This document shows positions 26,121 to 38,623 of a stretch of 64,000 nt of DNA, piece by piece. The position numbers were made by a program, and so were the translations under genes. The notes beneath the pieces were generated by a model. That model saw only the letters and a program-made list of their open reading frames with translations, was not told where the DNA came from and did not search any database. The stretch's first letter is position 1; each line of letters begins with the position of its first letter. The DNA is from Climacium dendroides (lineage: Eukaryota; Streptophyta; Bryopsida; Hypnales; Climaciaceae), in assembly GCA_950106755.1 (NCBI GenBank), contig OX467083.1, positions 20,207,029 to 20,271,028 on the forward strand, written 5' to 3'.

Positions 26121-26640
26121 CTCTATTTCTATATATGTATACATTTGTAGGATTCAATTTGGTCAATTTTGGCTTTTTTACTCATTTTTGTTTGAAAATA
26201 AGTATAAATTTGGAAAGTTTTTTTTTCATTCTAAAAATACTACATTTGCTTTAAATTCTAATCCAATTTTTTTAGGGGGGGAAGCATGATTCGTTTTCTA
26301 ATAAACTTTTTTTTCCAAAAGATGCAGAATTTTCCTCTAAGTTTGTAATCCAAAATTGTGATTTCCTTTGTTTGAAAATAGTATATTCATTGTCAGTGGT
26401 GACTGCTAATAGAATGCATACACTATTTTCAAACAAAGGTAGTTTAATCTAAAAATCCAATAGTCAATATTCTCTACAATTAATTTCATACATATTAAAC
26501 AAAATGTTGTTTTAACTTTTATATGGTTATAATAAAAAATCTCAACACATCTATGTATTAAAAAATATTAGAGCGGAACAATTCACTTACTACCACTTTT
26601 TCCAAAGAGTTGTCAGGCCTTGGGGGTTAAATCCCTAAAG

Positions 26641-27540
26641 GATGGAGGGTTTATTAAAGAGAAATTGTCAAAAACAACCAATTCTTGGTGTATTGGCCAA
26701 ATTTTAAAATTTAATCATCTTTTAGGAATTACAACGTAACAAAAAAAGTAATAGATCATCATGGAGACTAATGTGTTTTCGAGCCATTTGATTATAAGAA
26801 TTACATGATTATTACATTTGAAGTATCAACAAAAGAAAATTTTGACCCTACTAAACAGGGACAACATTCTTTAAGCCGTCCTATATTAAAAAAGAATTAT
26901 CTATACAAAAATAAAAATGTTCACCATTCATTATTATATCTTTTTAGGTACACTTATGCAAAATTTTAGAAGTAAATAAGGGATCTAAATCACTTTACAA
27001 TTTGAGGAGGTCAAATAAATTGGCAGTTTCATAACCTTTTTTGTTAAAATCTTGTGCATTGTGGATTTGTTTTTTTGAAATTCAAATAACAAAAGCACAG
27101 GGATAAACTTTTAAAAGAAGTGGAAAAAATTTCAAAGCCATTCACTTCATAGATCACAAATTATAGCATTTGAAATTAGACGCAAATGATTTTTATTCAC
27201 AATTTCCCAGACATAATTACTAAGCTTTGACTCATCTTGGAGTGTAATTTTAGAACTAAAATTGGATTTTTTTTCTTAAAACCATTTCAGGACATATCAT
27301 ATTAATTACATAAATGCCAAATTTCAAAAGCCCATGATGGGTCTAAACAAAGTTGCTTAAAAGATGCAAGAATTGCCCAAACTACCTGATTTTTTTTAGT
27401 AGCATAATTTTTCAATCGGGCATCTAATTGAACTTCTTTTTTCTTTCTCCCAAAGATCATGGTCAGTATACACACCTCATGTTAAAAATTTTAGAACCAT
27501 CCATTCGAAATTGACCTCGATCGTAGGTCCCTACTCAAAC
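26641..27540 (+). mobile_element. Family A element, copy 3 (right end unclear, no nested insertion)
   Basis: It starts after TTAA (26637-26640) with ATCCCTAAAGG, and the following bases resemble 62837 onward, for example GAGAAATTGTCAAAAAC. The segment near 27460-27520 matches the region before the nested insertion in copy 1 (for example AAATTGACCT). The right terminus is not clear. It lacks the Stowaway-like insert found in the other two A copies. Confidence 0.5.
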
Positions 27541-28416
27541 ATTCAGTGGTCCACGCCTCAACAAATACCAGTTCTCTTTGAGAGCCATTACAACTGAACT
27601 TCGTATATCCTATTTTCTAGCAACATTGAAATTAGTTCTTTCAAGGTGCGCGCTATAATTTGGGAAAGCCAAGGTTATACGAAAAAAGCAACAATGGTAA
27701 GGCCCCATACTCCCCAAACATCACCTTCTTCTTCTAATCTCACAACATTACTAACCAATGATGGCGGTGGGTCCCCTTTTGCTCCCCACCCGAGAAAACA
27801 GGATCCCACTCTACTGCAACTTCCCAACCAACTAATGAATCTTTGCAATTTCTCTACCTGCTCCGCCAATGCTAGTAGCGTTGCTGCAACTTTCCCGCCA
27901 ACCAATGATTCTCTTGCACATGAAACTAAATTCCCTCCCCGTGATGCACGTAAGGATTACTATAAAATCTCCTAGGGGCAGGAATGGTTTACAATAGAAT
28001 GCCATCTCCCAAGTCATGGAATGATTTTTTTTGAAGAAGGACAAGGACAACCAAATTTATTTTTTATCACCATGCCAAGTCAGCTTAGGAAAAGTCCCCA
28101 TTATCTTCTGGGTCCGAAGGAGTCTCTTTCCCCATGGGACTGACTGAGTTCCCAAGGTTTTTTCAACGGATGTGATTGGCCCCCAAACTTTACTTAATAT
28201 TATGAACCGGTCCAATGGTCCCAACCGTCTGCAATCCATTTGACTGAGCCCCAGCCTCTAGCTGAAAGCTGATCTGCCACGTCACCTATTGAGCCTAAGG
28301 GAATAGTAAAAAAAATTTTAATTTTAAAAAAAAATTTAAAGGCCATTTCCAAGGAGAAGAAACGGGAGCCTCTAACTTTAATTTCTGCTTTGTTTTGAAA
28401 ATCAAATGGGAGATCC
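27541..28416. other. GC-richer intergenic patch, doubtful ORF
   Basis: The reading frame 27646-27975 (+), with first ATG at 27694, encodes a Pro/Ser/Thr-rich peptide with no recognised domain. Base composition is closer to genic DNA than its surroundings, and the patch could be the remnant of a promoter or exon. I cannot support a gene. Confidence 0.3.
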
Positions 28417-28665
28417 TGAGCCTCAATCTTTTTCTTTTTTTTTTCTTTTTGGAATGAAAAAGAAAATGGAGAAATTGTGAGCTTCTAACTTTTTTTCCTT
28501 TTCTTTTTTGAATGAAAAGAAAATAGAGAAATCGTGAGCCTCTAACCTTTTTTTCCTTTTCTTTTTGGAATGAAAAGAAAATGGAAAAATCGTGAGCCTC
28601 TAACTTTTTTTTTCCTTTTCTTTTTGGAATGAAAAGAAAATGCAGAAATCGTGAGCCTCTAACTT
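28417..28665. repeat. Minisatellite of ~58-bp units, four to five copies
   Basis: Units contain GAGCCTCTAACTTTTTTTCC, TTTTCTTTTTGGAATGAAAA and GAAAATGGAGAAATCGT in that order, repeated in tandem with small length changes in the T-tract. The minus-strand 126-codon frame across it is a by-product of the repeat. A purine-rich tract (GAGAAAAAGAGAAAG) follows at about 28800-28835. Confidence 0.88.
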
Positions 28666-29864
28666 TGGCAGGCAAGGTCCTTTACTAGACTTGAAACTTG
28701 TGGCTGAGGCTCTTTGGATTCCACCCAATCAATGGACGACAACACGACTGAAAGGGAGTGTCTTCATGGGGTTTTGTACCAGTCACGAAAAAAAAATTAG
28801 ATAAAGAGAAAAAGAGAAAGAGAAAAAGAAAATGGGCATGTGTATCAGTTTTTGTTTGTTTGTTTTTTTCCATTTTCTAATGAAGTGCCATAGTGGCGAT
28901 AGTAAATGTAATATTGGTGCTCCAAATTTCAGAAATCATCACATTAGCACAAATCACATATCCATGATTCTATTTTCATCCACAATTTGACGATTTCATC
29001 CAAGATTTTTTTTTGAAAATTTGAAGTTTTTTGGTGATTTACAGGGGGGACTTTTATGGGGTTTTTTTCTATAGGTGTGGTGCTAGGCCAAAAAATTTGG
29101 AGCAATTTTGCACCAAATCACCAGAAAAAAAAAACACTAGTATGAGTTTGGGCAATGAACACGGAATACCATCAGAAGCCCTGAAGAGGGCTGCTAATTT
29201 TAGATTTTTGGCATCCTAGCAATGCTAATATAGAAAAAATTTACAAAATTTACAAAAAATTCTTTTTATAGTAATATTTTGTCAGATTTTTAAAAAAAAA
29301 TTAAATTTTAAAAAGAAATCTGACATAATGTTGATGTGGCATTGATGTGGCATTAGTAGTGGCACATTAGATTCAAATTTTTAAAAATTGTAATTGCACT
29401 ACGGGGTGCAAAACTTGTAGCCTTTTTGAGGCCTGGAATTTTTCCTAATGAAGCATTTAGTTAGAAGCTAGCCGAATGTTTTTGAGAATTTTTGAATGAG
29501 ATAGAAAAGTTTAGGATGAGGTTCTAGATAAAAGAAGGTGTATTTTTTTGGAAATGGACTGGGTTGGAAAGAAAAATCCAGCAATTAGGCTAGACCTCGT
29601 GGGATTATGATTTTGATACAAATGAAATGGCATGATTGTTTTTTTCAAGTCACAAATGTAGCATTGCTACCGTTAGTTAAATGATAGAACTAGCATGTTG
29701 TAAGGTAGGAGGTTCTAAAAGCTTTCATGCTCTAAAATGACTCACCTCCTTAAATGTACACTATTTGTACATGTTGCTTTTTCATAGCCTTCAACAATGT
29801 ACAAACAATGCATATTTTAGGAGGTGGGCAATTTTAGAGCCCTATGCCATTTCAACTTCTAAAT
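28666..29864. other. AT-rich intergenic DNA, nothing recognised
   Basis: No coding support. The only structure I saw is the beginning of a family G repeat (about 29785-29985). Confidence 0.4.
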
Positions 29865-30045
29865 TTCATAACTAATTCCACGAAGCTCCAAAAATATGAA
29901 ACAACTTCGGTTAGATGTCAATTCCACTAGTCTTTCAAAGAAATTTACTAAAAAAATATTTCAAGATGTTTCACCTCCCCATCCTTATGTTATCCATTTA
30001 TGGACCTCCTACCTTACTAACCGTGGGCATGTTGTACTAACCACC

Positions 30046-30082
30046 TTCCTAAAAATGCATTGGATCCATGCATTTTTAGGAA
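30046..30082. repeat. Perfect 15-bp inverted repeat with 7-base centre
   Basis: Arms TTCCTAAAAATGCAT (30046-30060) and ATGCATTTTTAGGAA (30068-30082) flank TGGATCC. The symmetry is perfect over both arms. No associated gene is visible. Confidence 0.9.
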
Positions 30083-31554
30083 AGCTAAATTTCTAGCCCT
30101 AAGGTGGTAGGGGCAATTCAAATCTTGCTAGGAAAATTGCAATATGCAAATGAACCCCCTTTTAAGCAAAACAAAGCAACTTAAGCAAGAGAAGCAAAAA
30201 AATTTAGAATTGACTGGATTCAAGAAGTTAAGGAAATTTTTCAAATGAAAATTCACAATGACAACAATGCCACCGGGAAGAAAATGAAATTGTTGGAAAT
30301 GGACTGGGAGTTTTTACCACCTTTTGGCACACTTCTAGGCAAATTTCAAAAAAACCAAGGAAGGTGAAAATATGTTGGAAATCCACCAATTTTCCTACAA
30401 AACTTCCTAGATTGTGAATTTGGAGCTTCTAATAAAGTACAACAATCTGGCCAAATTGTGAGGTTGACTCACTCTACTACAAGAGGGTAAGATACTAAAT
30501 GTAAGGTAGCAACACCCATAACCGTTAATTTAAGGATTTGGACATGATATCCATTAATACACATCCACCAAATCATTAGACCCTACTAACAAGAGAAAAA
30601 TAATTTCAAATGTATTATTTGGACAATATGAGTATAAATTGTGAATTTTTAAAGAGCCGACTGAAATGTACCTGATACCAACACTAGGGTCTAATGCAAT
30701 ATTCAAATGCAATACATCATTATAATCACAACTATTCACTTCTCAAAATTCTCCAAGATTTTCTAAGATTTTAGAGGTGACAAATATGGGTGTTGTTGCC
30801 TTAACTACATCTAAGATTGCACAAATAAGCAATTCAACATGGTTGCCATTATTATAGTGAATTTTTTTTTGGTGGGATCTTGTTGAAAGCCAAAGGGGAT
30901 TTTAGATTCCTAAAGAATGCTTAGACTTTTATGAATAGTGGAGGTACATTTTAGGGAAGAATCTAGCCTGTGCAATTTTAGGAAGCATACAATTCAAGGT
31001 GTAGTTACCTTACTTGGTAGTCGCTAGTCTAGATTTACTACTTTTAGCCTTACATGATTTTAAAAATATTTTATTTAATAGGAACTCAGGCATTTAGAAA
31101 CATTTTAATTTTAAAGGCGAGAATGACAAAGTGTACAAAACCATTGGAAGCCCATAATTGGGATCACTAAAGGCCAAACTCCTTTCTAAAAATCCAAGGG
31201 GAAAAACAACTCCAAACTAGAAAAACATGCTCAAAGATGCTTAGTTAGAGCCATCTTCCATGTGGAATTGGGTCCAAGGAGACAACTCCTAGAAGGATTG
31301 GGAAGGGAGTCTATTCTAGAGGTCATGGTGAAAAAATAGGAGGACAGAGTGTGGTGTCAAGTAAGGTTTGTTTTTTACTTTTTGAAATAGTGTAAAGATG
31401 GCAATCACTTAACCATTGGTGAAGCAATTTCTTTTTCCATTCATTCATCTTTTGGAAAAAAATAACCACTTTTCAATTTTATTTTTGCACTTTTTCATCT
31501 AAATTTGGTGACTTCATCCTGAGTGTCATTTGAATGTACTTAACTAACTTTTTT
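30083..31554. other. AT-rich intergenic DNA, nothing recognised
   Basis: No coding region or classifiable repeat could be supported. Confidence 0.4.
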
Positions 31555-31558
31555 TTAA

Positions 31559-31771
31559 TCCTTGAACATCGAAGCAGATGTTTGGTGTCCAATTGATCTT
31601 TTAGTGTAGGATAGAAGTGCAACTATTCATCCTTGAAATTTTGTGTGAAAAGGAGAGATCTTCTCCAATACTTTGACTTCCAATGAGTGCTTTTGGAATT
31701 TTTTTCTAAACCAATGATTCTTATAGTATCAAAATGGATGATTCCATATTTACTAGTCTATCATTTAAAGG
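31559..31771 (-). mobile_element. TTAA-flanked element, family C copy (213 bp)
   Basis: The flanks are TTAA at 31555-31558 and 31772-31775. It begins TCCTTGAACATCGAAG, and the rest resembles 18776-18984 in the same orientation, including TTTGACTTCCAATGAGTGCT. It contains no transposase. Confidence 0.68.
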
Positions 31772-32406
31772 TTAAACAAATGAATTTCATTGCATGTGCG
31801 GAATACTTAACCCCAAAATGTTTGGAGTCCTTCTAGAATTGATGTTTTGCAAAAGTGACAAGTAGTATTTGGTTAAGTTATTTTCTACTAAATGGAACAA
31901 ATGCTTTAACCCTTAACCTTAACCCCTAAATGTCTAGAATCATCTCCAGAATTGACAATTTGGGAAAAACCATTGTAAAGTAAAATTAGGAAGAATTGGT
32001 ATACAAATAAAAGTTGTAGATTTTAAGTTGTAGATTCCATCCCTACAGTTAGATTCACCAATGCTATCACCAATATTTATCTATAAATTTTGGAAGGAAA
32101 AATTTGAAATTCCTTCTAAATTTGATTACAAGCAAAATATTATCATTTTTTGAGGAAAACTTGTTGGAATGGATTTGAAATTGCATTGACTCTAGAGTCA
32201 ATGCAATTTGACCACTTGACACATTTTTCTATTTGTAATTTTAGAAAAATATGCACTCCAAGAATACCAAATCCAACCATTAGATAAGACAAGAACTTGA
32301 TAAAGTACCTCCCCAAATTAGGATGACTTTCATCCAAGCACAAATGAGAAAGAAATAGGAACATGAATCTATTCATCGTCTAAAAATTGGACGTTGGAGT
32401 GCTTAG

Positions 32407-33309
32407 GCCTTTTTCCCATCAAAATTTATTCAAAACTGCCATTTTTATTGCAAAGAGCAAAAAACTTTAAATATTGTTTTTATTACATATCTAACCACAA
32501 GATCTTGTACTGCACTAGTATAAGAATGTATGGAAAAAAATTTAGAAACTTTGACTGCGTAGATTGCAAGATATTTGCATTCAAAGTAAAGAAAACAAAT
32601 TTTTTTTACACCTTGATTAGCTAGATTTTTGGCTTAGAATTTTCTTAACTTAAAATTTTTGCACTATTCATTTTGATTTTCTAATTTTTTTATATTGAAT
32701 AACTGAGTTGAGAATCTAGGAAAAAACTTAAACAAAAAAACATGTAATTTTCACTCATTAAAAAATTGTTAAGTAGAAGTAGCTTCAAGATTCAAGAGAT
32801 AACTAAATCATTAATAGCTCTAAGATGGAATTGAAACATAGTAATCTCAATGGTGAAAATTTTCTAGTAAGCAAATTTAACCCTACCTAACAATTTTTTT
32901 GAAAAATTGTTAAAATTGCATACAAAAATGAAGTTTGTAAGTTATTTTTTCAAGAAGATGCTTTGATTGCCCAAAAAACAAGATTTGTCCATAACTTTCT
33001 CATTACTAGTCCAAATAGGATGAACCAAAGCTTTAGATGTAGACAAAAATATAGTCTTTGAGAAAAAAAATTAAAAAGTTTAACTTTTGTGAGGTTTTTT
33101 TTGGCTACCCCTCGAGTTGCTTTTTGGACTCATAGTGGCATAACTTTAGTTTCTTGGCACCAATTGAAATAAAAATTATATGCCTAGAAAGCTTATATAA
33201 TTTCTTATCTTCAAAAAAAAGTTTAAAAAAATCATGTCAAAAATTGAGATCACATGAACCTATCCGAAATCCCAAGAGTTCTCCTATAGGGACTTTGGGA
33301 CTTCAGGGG
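32407..33309 (+). mobile_element. TTAA-flanked element, family B copy 1
   Basis: The right flank is TTAA (33310-33313), preceded by CTTCAGGGG. The left end is decayed (TTAG at 32403-32406). The length of about 903 bp and the interior (GATTGCAAGATAT…, GAGTTGAGA…CTAGGAAAAAA, GCTACCCCTC) track copy 2 at 45366-46261 from end to end. Confidence 0.65.
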
Positions 33310-33313
33310 TTAA

Positions 33314-33910
33314 ATGACGGATTGGTGACCATGGAAATCATCTCTTTGGATACCGTGTGAATCAATCCCTTAGAGCATTCCCACTCGTCTTGCAAAACAT
33401 ATGACTTCTTAAGAGTGGCTTGCAAAAGTTCCCCACCCGTCTTGCAAAATGAATGATTTCTTAAGAGGGAGGGCTTACAAGCCGGAGGTGGCTTGCATAT
33501 TGGGGCCATTTTCCAAGCCACCCACCGGCTTGCGAAACAACAAAGAACATGAAGTGGTCCCCCCTTCCTGAAACCTCTCACCCAATCATAAAAACTTTTA
33601 ATATCATCAAAACTGAAAATAAGCATTACAAAAATAATTTAACAACACAGGACCTCACTGGTTGGCCTCCCGATCTGCAACCAATGAGGTTCACTGCTCC
33701 CCTTGGCATTTTGCCAGCCACATTTTTGCAGGACGGGTGGACATGTTCTTACAAAATTGCGGTAAACATTCATTGAAAGTCAAACTACTGTAGAAGACCT
33801 CCCCTGTCCACAACAAAAACATTTCGAAAATGAATAATTGCACTTTTGTCCTACTAGAAGGATTTTATGTCATCCCCTAGACGCCAAACATCCTCATCCA
33901 TGTTCAAGGG
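33314..33910 (+). mobile_element. Family C element interrupted by a Tourist-like MITE
   Basis: It starts at the TTAA that closes family B copy 1 and ends at CAAGGG-TTAA (33909-33912). The sequence on either side of 33373-33748 rejoins to match the uninterrupted family C copy at 43746-43970, for example TCCTACTAGAAGGATT. It is therefore a nested structure. Confidence 0.65.
33373..33748. mobile_element. Tourist-like (PIF/Harbinger-type) MITE, 376 bp, TSD TTA
   Basis: The terminal inverted repeats are GAGCATTCCCACTCGTCTTG on the left and, reverse-complemented, GAACATGTCCACCCGTCCTG on the right. The trinucleotide TTA lies on both sides (33370-33372 and 33749-33751), while the homologous uninterrupted sequence near 43810 has a single TTA. 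A 3-bp TTA duplication is the PIF/Harbinger signature. Internally it repeats GTCTTGCAAAA motifs near its left end. Confidence 0.8.
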
Positions 33911-33912
33911 TT

Positions 33913-34361
33913 AAGAGTGTAAATAAAGTGGGGCACCGTCCCTGTTATCAAAAAAGAAAAAACCTTTTAAAATGCCTGATGTTCCCCCCGCCAGGCCCAC
34001 TTGCTGTAATTTAAGACTCTTTTGCGATGGAATTCGTTTCATTTGGTAAAAAAAAAGGGAAAAAAAGGGAAAAAAACAACCCAGAAGATTTTAAAATGTG
34101 CAGTAAAAAAAGTCCCACTGCACTTGAACTGCGTGCAAGGAGAGGGCACGTGGCGTCCCATGAGAGACCCTCATAAATATCCCATCCTCCGCTTTTTCAC
34201 GTCACCCTTACCCAAAAGCGAAAAATCAGCTCAATCCTGTTTTCAACTGAATCAGTCATGGGCAGGGTACCTGCAGTTGGCCAATAGCAACTGCTCAAAA
34301 CTAGTAAGTTACTACCCTAGGAGTGAGTTACTACCCTAGGGGTGAGTTACTACCCACGATT
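33913..34361. other. GC-richer spacer with a 3-copy 19-bp tandem repeat
   Basis: AGTTACTACCCTAGGGGTG-type units repeat three times at about 34301-34357, just before a TTAA-flanked element. The ORF at 34022-34339 is not recognisable. No gene can be supported. Confidence 0.45.
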
Positions 34362-34365
34362 TTAA

Positions 34366-34706
34366 CCCCTAAATGCCCGAGGCCTATTTTGAGATCCTAT
34401 GAATTTGCTATAAATCGAACAAAAAGCCAACATTTTGATAAGTTGTATCAATTCTTCTTTTTGGAACTGTGACCATACAAATTCAAACTAGACATGTTAG
34501 AGATCGTATAGGAAAAGAAAATCTGACTATATCACGTATGAATTGGAACATTATATGGTTTGATTATGAAGGTGTTAAAATTATGAAGATCTTTCCGGCT
34601 CTCTTTTTGTATGTCAAATTCAAAAAAATTGGTCGCCAAAAAAATATGAGGTTGAAGGGCCTAACATACATAACCCCAATCGATTTACAGCTTCTCAAAA
34701 TCTACT
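34366..34706 (+). mobile_element. Family D element, copy 3 (right part lost)
   Basis: After TTAA (34362-34365) it begins CCCCTAAATGCCCGAGGC and follows family D copy 2 (17971 onward) for about 340 bases, including AAAAGCCAACATTTTGATAA. Similarity then stops, so the copy is truncated. Confidence 0.65.
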
Positions 34707-37440
34707 TTAAGCATAAGCAACCCCTTGTTAAAGTGTGGGTTGATGTGTTTGCTCCCCAAGTGCATTTCCATCATGATTAAGGTTTGTAAAGATTGTGGTA
34801 ATAGATGGGTCATTGATGTAATTGGGAGGATCTTATAGGTGGTGAAATTGGGTGGATGGTGGTATTAGGCAACTCTACCGCTTAAGCCATCCAATACTTT
34901 GATTGTGGACTCTACTCATCCTACTATCAAAGAATCATTTTTGGAATGATGTTGAAGTGGTTATTCAAGGTCTGCGTTTTCATCCCTAGAGAAAAACATT
35001 GTTGGAGTTTCTTATTTGCCAATTGTGATAAAATTTAAAAATTATGAATTTGAATTTGGATTGTGAGGCCCCAACTTAGCTAGGAAAAGTAAAGAGTAGA
35101 GTTGGTAGGAGAGGTGAAGAATAGAATTAGTAGGAGAGGTGAAAAATACAAGAAACTAAACAACTATAAATTTTTAATATATATTTATATATATAATTTA
35201 TAATTTATTTAATTTTTATATTTACCCTTAGTTGGGAGAAGGGAGATAACACAAACTTGGAATGACTACTCCTTAAAAACGTCTTGCATTTCTTCAATAT
35301 CAACTTTTCCAACAATATATTATGTGTTCTTTACCCAAATCTTGGGAAATAGACATATTCAATTGTACTTGAGCAATTTATTATTTTTCTATCATACTCT
35401 ATTACATCACAAAAATGTAAGCAAATGAGCAGCTATACTACAAGAAGCTTAGTCTCAGTTGCACAAGCTTGCTTTTCAAGTAAGATATCTACTATCAACT
35501 TTTAAAAAGGTAGCTTTAGTTAATACAAAGTCTTTTCCTTTAGTTCAAAGCAAAAAAAACAATATGATGATAAGGATTTCAATGGATTCCCAAAGGATTT
35601 TAGATCACATTCTTGACTATTTGATGCAATTTCTAAAATCTTCTTATCAATTAAACTCTTTAACATCCACATAATTTAAACTTCTACAAATTTCTACATA
35701 TTTTTTTTTATATCTTTGTACAAATATATCATTTACCTAGTCAATTTCATCAAATTGGTCGTATAAAAGAAGTTTTTTTAAAGAAGATTTAAGAAGATGA
35801 AGGAGACATTATTTGGTGAAGACATCACCTTAAGGCATTAAATCATCCAAAATATGAACTTTGGGACAATTAATCATTTGAAATCCACTATTTGATGCAA
35901 TAATATATGAGTTATCCCTTAAAGTATTTCATTTACCAAAATGAATTTTGCATTTTGGAATAGCTAATTCCTATAAATGCAATTCATGATGATATTTTTA
36001 AGAAGCCCATGTTTTCACTGGTGTGGGCAGTGATATTATAGAGATTTGGATGTTTTGAAAGTACAATTAGAGTTGGGAACCACTCCATGTGACCCAAGTG
36101 TAGTGCATTATTTTTATTTCAACAACATGAACAAGTGGAATGTTGCAATCCAAAGGTGGAAACAAAAATTTGGAACAAAGATCTTCTTAGGACATTGGAT
36201 ATGTCTAAAACAAGTAGACTCCACAAGAAGAATTTGCAATTTGGCATGTACACATACAAGTACAAGGCCAAACTGCCTCTTATTTTGTATTCAGTAGACA
36301 ATTTTCTTATTCAAGTATATATTCATTGGCATGTTGGTACACTATATCTACACACACACACACATACACATACAAGTACAAGGTCAAATTCTCGCACAAC
36401 AATGAGTAGGGTTCTTGACTTGTGTATCAGATTCCAAAGCACAAGTGGGAAGAGACCTAATTACCCTATGCCAATATATATACATCATCTTATGGAATGT
36501 TGTAAGCCAAGAATTGTAGTAAGGTAGATATATCCATTCCCATGTTCTTCTTTCATGTACTAGTGGTGCACATTTATTTTCTAGAGTATACTCCACTAGT
36601 ACATGTAGATGGAATTAGGTGTCGGTGTGGGATTGGGTATATTTTACCTTAGTACAACAAAAGAAGAGAATTCACTACAATACAATAGGGTCCTTGTGTA
36701 GCATTTGGCTCCCTCGTCTAACTCTCAACAATGCTTGCTCCCCAATATCTCTTAATCCTTTATTGAGGCCAAAAAGTGATGGAAGGATGACATAATTGAT
36801 CAACTATTTTGGTATTGTGTGAATCATTGGTTTTCAAAAAAATTAATCCAAAAGCACTCATTGGAAGACAAACTATTGTAGATGATCTCCTCTTTTTACA
36901 CCAAATTGGAAAGATGAATAGTTGCAATTCCATATACAAGGATTCTTTGTCATTCATCGGCCAAAAAATGTCCATGGCATCGTTTATGAGTTTAACCCAT
37001 GAGCGCCCCAGCAACAGGATCCTGCCTCTCCAAATTGCCCTCCACCCATTGTCAACGAACATTTGACCGATATAATCTCCTCATTCATCTGGTGAAAACA
37101 TTTGCCATCAATCCCTACATGATCCCCTGACTTTCAACTACTGTTCTATATGGTCAGATCCCATAGATGGCAAAGTCGTGGTAGTGGCGCCAGTTTGATT
37201 GCAAGCAGGTCGTTGGGCCTTGCTTTCTCATGTTCATGGGCTGGGCACTCAGGGGTTAAGGATTAAACTCTTTGCACCTACACCCCAATTAAAAAAAAAT
37301 TGTTAACAAACTTTCACCGAAAAGTACACCGGGCTTTTTTTTGTTTTTGTTTTGTTTTTAAATTTTTGTTTGGGTGATACTATTTCCGCCTATGCCCTTG
37401 GCTCCCTCCAGATATTCCCCAATGCTGAAGAGCGGCTCTC
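34707..37440. other. Intergenic DNA with small repeats
   Basis: It includes a (CA)n microsatellite at about 36350-36370, a locally duplicated motif (CACATACAAGTACAAGG at about 36249 and 36367), an inverted repeat at 36554-36605, and a family C fragment at about 36786-36995. There is no convincing gene. The final part becomes GC-richer towards the promoter at 37480. Confidence 0.45.
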
Positions 37441-37479
37441 CTGTTCCAAACCCGAAGCGCTGCCCGCGTGGGCACGGCG

Positions 37480-37487
37480 TATATAAA
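37480..37487 (+). promoter_or_regulatory. TATA box of the small two-exon gene
   Basis: TATATAAA sits in a GC-rich context (GGCACGGCG before, CCCCCTTCCCCC after). Transcription would be expected to start about 25-35 bases downstream, near 37510-37520. A 22-codon upstream ORF (37611-37679) and an untranslated-leader intron follow before the main ATG at 38624. Confidence 0.7.
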
Positions 37488-37610
37488 ATCCCCCTTCCCC
37501 CAAACGAAAGATCAGAGCTCCAACCAACAACCACCCAGCCAGGGTCTCATTAGTTCTTCAGCAGTCAGTCTCCCCCACTGCACCCGCAGCTGCTGCGCTT
37601 TCGGAGCCTC

Positions 37611-37679
37611 ATGGGGATCGAGCAATTCCAGCACTTGATTTCACTCGAGTCGGTGTTCTTTCCAAGCCCCCCAGCTTGA
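37611..37679 (+). promoter_or_regulatory. Upstream ORF (22 codons) in the 5' leader
   Basis: This is the first ATG downstream of the TATA box. It opens 22 codons beginning MGIEQFQHL and stops at TGA 37677-37679, well before the presumed leader-intron donor near 37802. If transcribed as inferred, it would lower or condition translation of the main ORF. Its peptide is not recognised. Confidence 0.4.
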
Positions 37680-38089
37680 GAGATTTTTTGTCCTCGGAGG
37701 CGGTTACTGAAATTGCTACTGTACTGTAACAGTGGAATTGAAATGATGTGAGAAGATTTCGGGAACTGGAAACTGACGGAAACTGGCTGGCACTGAGCAA
37801 GGTAGTAGTAGTGTATTGTTTCTTAATTCGGAATGTTTTTTTCTCGTCTTGTGGGCGTGTAAAACGAGTGTTGTTGTTGTTAAAAGGTTGTTGGTTGGTG
37901 AGAGTGATTTTTTTTCTGAGGCGGTTCCCGTCGGTCATGGCCTGACAGGAATTGGGAAGGGGTGTAGAATTGAAAATTAAGAGTTCAAAATCTGGAAACA
38001 CAACTTGCACTGAGGCATCCCTAGCTCTTGTGAGGTAGTGGTGCTCTCGATCTTTCTTGTGGTTCGAAGCTTGCTGGCTGAAGGAGTAT

Positions 38090-38560
38090 AAGATTGTGTA
38101 ATTTCCGACTCGGGTTGCAGATCTGCAGGGGAATCGTAGGGAATTGTAGACTGAAATTGTGTGGAATTGTGTGAAATTTGTGGCGAATGGTGGCGAATGG
38201 TGTGGAAGTGTGGGTTGTTGTCGGTGAGAGTGTTTTTGTGAGTTGTGCAGATTGTGTAATTTCAGAGTTGGGTGGCTGATCTGCAGGGGATTTGTAGGAA
38301 TTGTAGGGAATTGCAGGAATTGTAGGAAACTGTGTGGAATCGTGTGAAAATTGTGGCGAATTGTGTGGAATTGCGGGGATTGTGGGTTGTTGTTAGTGAG
38401 AGTGATTGTGGGTTTTGAGAATCGTGCAAATTGTGTAATTTCGTAGTTGGGTTGCTGATCTGCAGGGGAATTGTAGTCTGGGGTTGTGTGGAATTTGTGG
38501 CGAATTGTGTGTGGAATTCCGTGAAATTGTGGGCTGGTATTGTTGAGATTAATCGTGGTT
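38090..38560 (+). repeat. Three imperfect ~170-bp tandem repeats in the leader intron
   Basis: TGTGTAATTTC followed by GGGTTGC(A/T)GATCTGCAGGG recurs at about 38096, 38253 and 38432. Each unit continues with runs of GGAATTGTG-type sequence. The units lie between the presumed leader donor (GCAAG|gtagta, 37802) and acceptor (gtgcag, 38578), and each supplies CAG/GTGCAG acceptor-like sites. Confidence 0.75.
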
Positions 38561-38623
38561 ATCTTGTGAATTGTGCAGAATAACCGGGACTAGTGCGTCT
38601 GGTTTTGGGTTTTGGTCGCGATC

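Noticed and set aside
25909..26166. ORF through the AT/TG microsatellite
   Set aside because: The Tyr-Ile and Thr-His runs are simple translations of dinucleotide repeats.
28295..28675. Minus-strand Lys/Phe-rich 126-codon ORF
   Set aside because: It is a direct consequence of the ~58-bp minisatellite.
37609..38010. 133-codon minus-strand ORF over the leader of the small gene
   Set aside because: It is antisense to a TATA-driven leader, its composition is Ser/Thr-rich and uninformative, and it has no supporting signals.
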